Below, one piece after another: positions 61,900 through 64,000 of a stretch of 64,000 bases of DNA. The position numbers and the translations under genes are program-made. This stretch comes from Maniola hyperantus (Eukaryota > Arthropoda > Insecta > Lepidoptera > Nymphalidae): NCBI RefSeq assembly GCF_902806685.2, contig NC_048563.1, positions 2,356,001-2,420,000 of the forward strand, read 5' to 3'. Positions within the stretch are counted from its first letter, which is position 1. The number at the start of each line of letters is the position of its first letter. The notes under the pieces were generated by a model. That model was not told the origin of the DNA and ran no database searches. It saw nothing but the letters and a program-made list of their open reading frames with translations.

Positions 61900-63676
61900 T
61901 GGGCACCCATCCTCAATTTTTTCAGCTTCCGTGTAAATGTCTGGTGGACACTGTAATGTCGTGACATCTATCAGAGTCCCTGATAGGTTCTATAGTTCAT
62001 TTGAGCTCTGCTTTCAAATCTTGAAGCCCAAAGGTCTTTCACGTGCCACATTTAAGTACACCCCAGCTGCACTGGTTCAAGTAAGTCAGTACTTTTGCCA
62101 ATTAGTTTGGAGAAGAAAACACCCATGCTAAATTGATGTCTCAATGACCTGTTGAAAGCATCTATAACTTGCTGATCAATCTTTGCAGTCGATAAAGACA
62201 TCACACCATCTTTATTCCCTACTACAGTAATCAGTTGTGCTGCAACCAAATCGATTTCGGACGGCGCTTGAGGGAAAAGATGACACTCTGTGGGAGGTTT
62301 TCCTCGTGACAGCCTTGAGCCAATAATGTAATCTGTTATGTGCGGGAGTTCGATTGTTAGAATCAGTAAAACCCACGACTTTGTTCATTAAAATGAACGT
62401 TAGAACGAACGAGTGAGTGAACGAATGAGTGTTCGATTGAACTAAGACTTGCGATTTTTACAGAGTTCTTGTGCTGTCTTCAATTGCCACTATAACTGCA
62501 TAAAGTTCCTTCTATTGCTGTGCTATCATTTTTGATGCACTCACCAAGTTTCTGGCATTAATTTCCCGTTTAATTGGGCACTAAAAGCCAATCAGAGGCA
62601 TTATTCGCCAAGCAGTGGATGGCAGGTTTTAGGTGTACATATTGGCAGCCTGAGACATGTGGTTCCGCGCCGCCATGTCATTCCCTGTTCCACGATTGTG
62701 GATTCAGCAGTCTAAAACATATTATCGAAACGTTTGAGGCGTATTTGGATCTGATCAGAATGTAGTCTGCTTCTGGGAGTTACTAAACTGGCGAAGTCTG
62801 ACTGTCCTAGCAACCGTTGCATTTCGTGAAGAGTGATTTCAGATATTTTCAGTAATAATTCTCTCAAAGGTCTCGTTGATAGTTTTTTACTCTTTATTAT
62901 GGGCAAGAACATTGAATTTTCTTATAGTCTGCCAACGAATACCCAGGTATTGTAGGTCTTGTGTGAGTGTTAGAATTGACTTTTAGTAATTGATCCCGAT
63001 GTTGCTTAACTTCGGTGATCGGACGAGAACCGGTGTCTTCAACATGGTATGGACGTTGGCTTTTGGTAATTGATCCCCCTGCCCCGAAGTTCCAAGGACC
63101 TCACGCTTCCGCAGCGTGAAGGCATAACCTGGATTGGTCTTAGTTGACCAGAATTGCCAGCCCAGAAGTTCCAAGTGCCTCACGGCTTCCGCAGCCTGAA
63201 GACATAACTTGGATTGGTCTTGATTGACCAGAAGGAAGTCGTCTAGGTAGACTAGCACTCGACATTCCTTCGCATGCAAGGTTTCCGCAACCGAGCATGT
63301 TACAGGTGGGGCGCTGCCGCCAGACCCAAAAATTAGACAGGTTGTCCAACTTTTGTTGTAGAAAGCTACGAACCGGTATGACAAATCAGACGGGATAGTT
63401 TTGTTTCACAAATTTGTTTCGTTCTCGAGGGTCGAAAATCAGACGCATCGATCCGACGTTTTCCTTCCGCAGAAAAAGCTCGGAGATAAAACTGGGCATT
63501 TCCTTGTGAACCACTTTTACTAGTTTAGGTCCAGTAATTCTTGTGTCATTTAAGTCGTGACAGGTGACCAGGTTGCATGTTGCATTATTTGTTTTGTGGG
63601 CATTACCGGGGGTAGTTTCTTGTATTAGGGTATTCGAAATACCGTAATTGACATTTACAAAAACTGTTTGCACCAA
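61900..63676 (-). mobile_element. Degenerate DIRS-like retrotransposon (reverse transcriptase and RNase H)
   Basis: Minus-strand pieces in order: ELFLRKENVGSMRLIFDPRE (RT start, ~63440), RVLVYLDDFLLVNQDQSK with the YLDD catalytic box (~63250), RLLGQSDFASLVTPRSRLHS (~62800), then LSRGKPPTECHLFPQAPSEI (~62290) and the DAFNRS region, which match the RNase H end and following region of DIRS-type elements. Frameshifts and stops are frequent. An ~85-bp tandem duplication occurs at 63078-63235. The element may extend beyond the window; no tyrosine recombinase was recognised. Confidence 0.65.
62998..63060 (-). pseudogene. Truncated 5S rRNA copy (first 63 nt)
   Basis: The minus strand begins GCCAACGTCCATACCATGTT and continues CACCGGTTCTCGTCCGATCA, CGAAGTTAAGCAACATC, the 5' half of 5S rRNA. 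The 3' half is missing. A 17-base near-identical duplication (TTTT(A/G)GTAATTGATCCC) flanks it at 62981-62997 and 63061-63077. Confidence 0.85.
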
Positions 63677-64000
63677 AAGCTTGCCAACGATATTAGAATG
63701 TCATTACATAACCTGTAACATATTGTGTTGGATAGGTTTTTCGATTGTAGGCATTTATAGCTGTAATATTTATAAATATGGGCCACCAGGGGATTGCATA
63801 AACGCAGTGAGTGTTGCTTTATCCAAAAAGAACCTCGTCACTATTGTTAAAAGCCAATCCGGTATTTGACCACTAGTCAAATCAGTATCCTATAAAGCGT
63901 TAAAACACACGCTCAGCACGCGAGGCCCCATGAAACACTGGCATGTGACGTCACAATGATTTGACGTACTTTTCCAGCTTAATCAATAATTTAAAATGGT

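Noticed and set aside
62998..63060. Functional 5S rRNA gene
   Set aside because: Only the first 63 nt are present, so the molecule and most of the internal control region are missing.

Overview
This is nuclear DNA of an insect, almost certainly a moth or butterfly (Lepidoptera). It is AT-rich and has spliced genes with GT-AG introns. It is crowded with dispersed repeats typical of lepidopteran genomes: elements carrying the 'GCGACTTCGTCCGCG' end, RTE-type LINE tails, two tRNA-derived SINE families and many fold-back MITEs. No base counts, alignments or searches were run; all calls come from reading the sequence.

Layout. (1) 1-3500: repeats, plus one possible orphan exon on the minus strand. 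(2) 3512-8386 (-): a three-exon gene for an Asn-rich, acidic protein of about 741 aa. A possible two-exon gene for a small membrane protein (8886-9360, +) lies head-to-head with it. (3) 9896-39040 (-): a 29-kb, 12-exon gene that I assembled exon by exon with consistent reading phase. It encodes a secreted protein of about 1172 aa with two astacin-like domains. Both have lost the zinc-binding histidines and the catalytic glutamate. Between them lies a long Asn-rich, Lys/Arg-rich linker with a 213-aa direct duplication and several RRKR furin-type sites. Two intronless sequences are nested in its introns on the same strand: an M17 (leucyl-aminopeptidase family) gene with an intact active site at 29998-31713, and a frameshifted HSP70 copy at 17025-18920 that keeps a heat-shock promoter. 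(4) 40574-42191 (-): mitochondrial ribosomal protein S35, three exons. (5) 43440-60070 (-): ribosomal protein L4, ten exons, of which the first contributes only the ATG. Four of its introns hold snoRNA-like sequences: a pair of C/D-box RNAs and a pair of H/ACA RNAs. Intron 5 is swollen by a nested insertion in which a 7.7-kb LTR element without coding capacity and with matching 1331-bp LTRs sits inside a MITE of about 334 bp. (6) 60-64 kb: degenerate DIRS-like retrotransposon sequence on the minus strand, interrupted by a 5S rRNA fragment flanked by a 17-bp duplication.

RpL4, its intronic snoRNAs and mRpS35 make a translation neighbourhood, but I see no sign that the genes are co-regulated. 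The most novel item is the double pseudo-astacin, whose layout suggests a non-catalytic secreted precursor that could be cut into several pieces. The second is the set of paralogous snoRNAs, with compensatory stem changes in the H/ACA pair.
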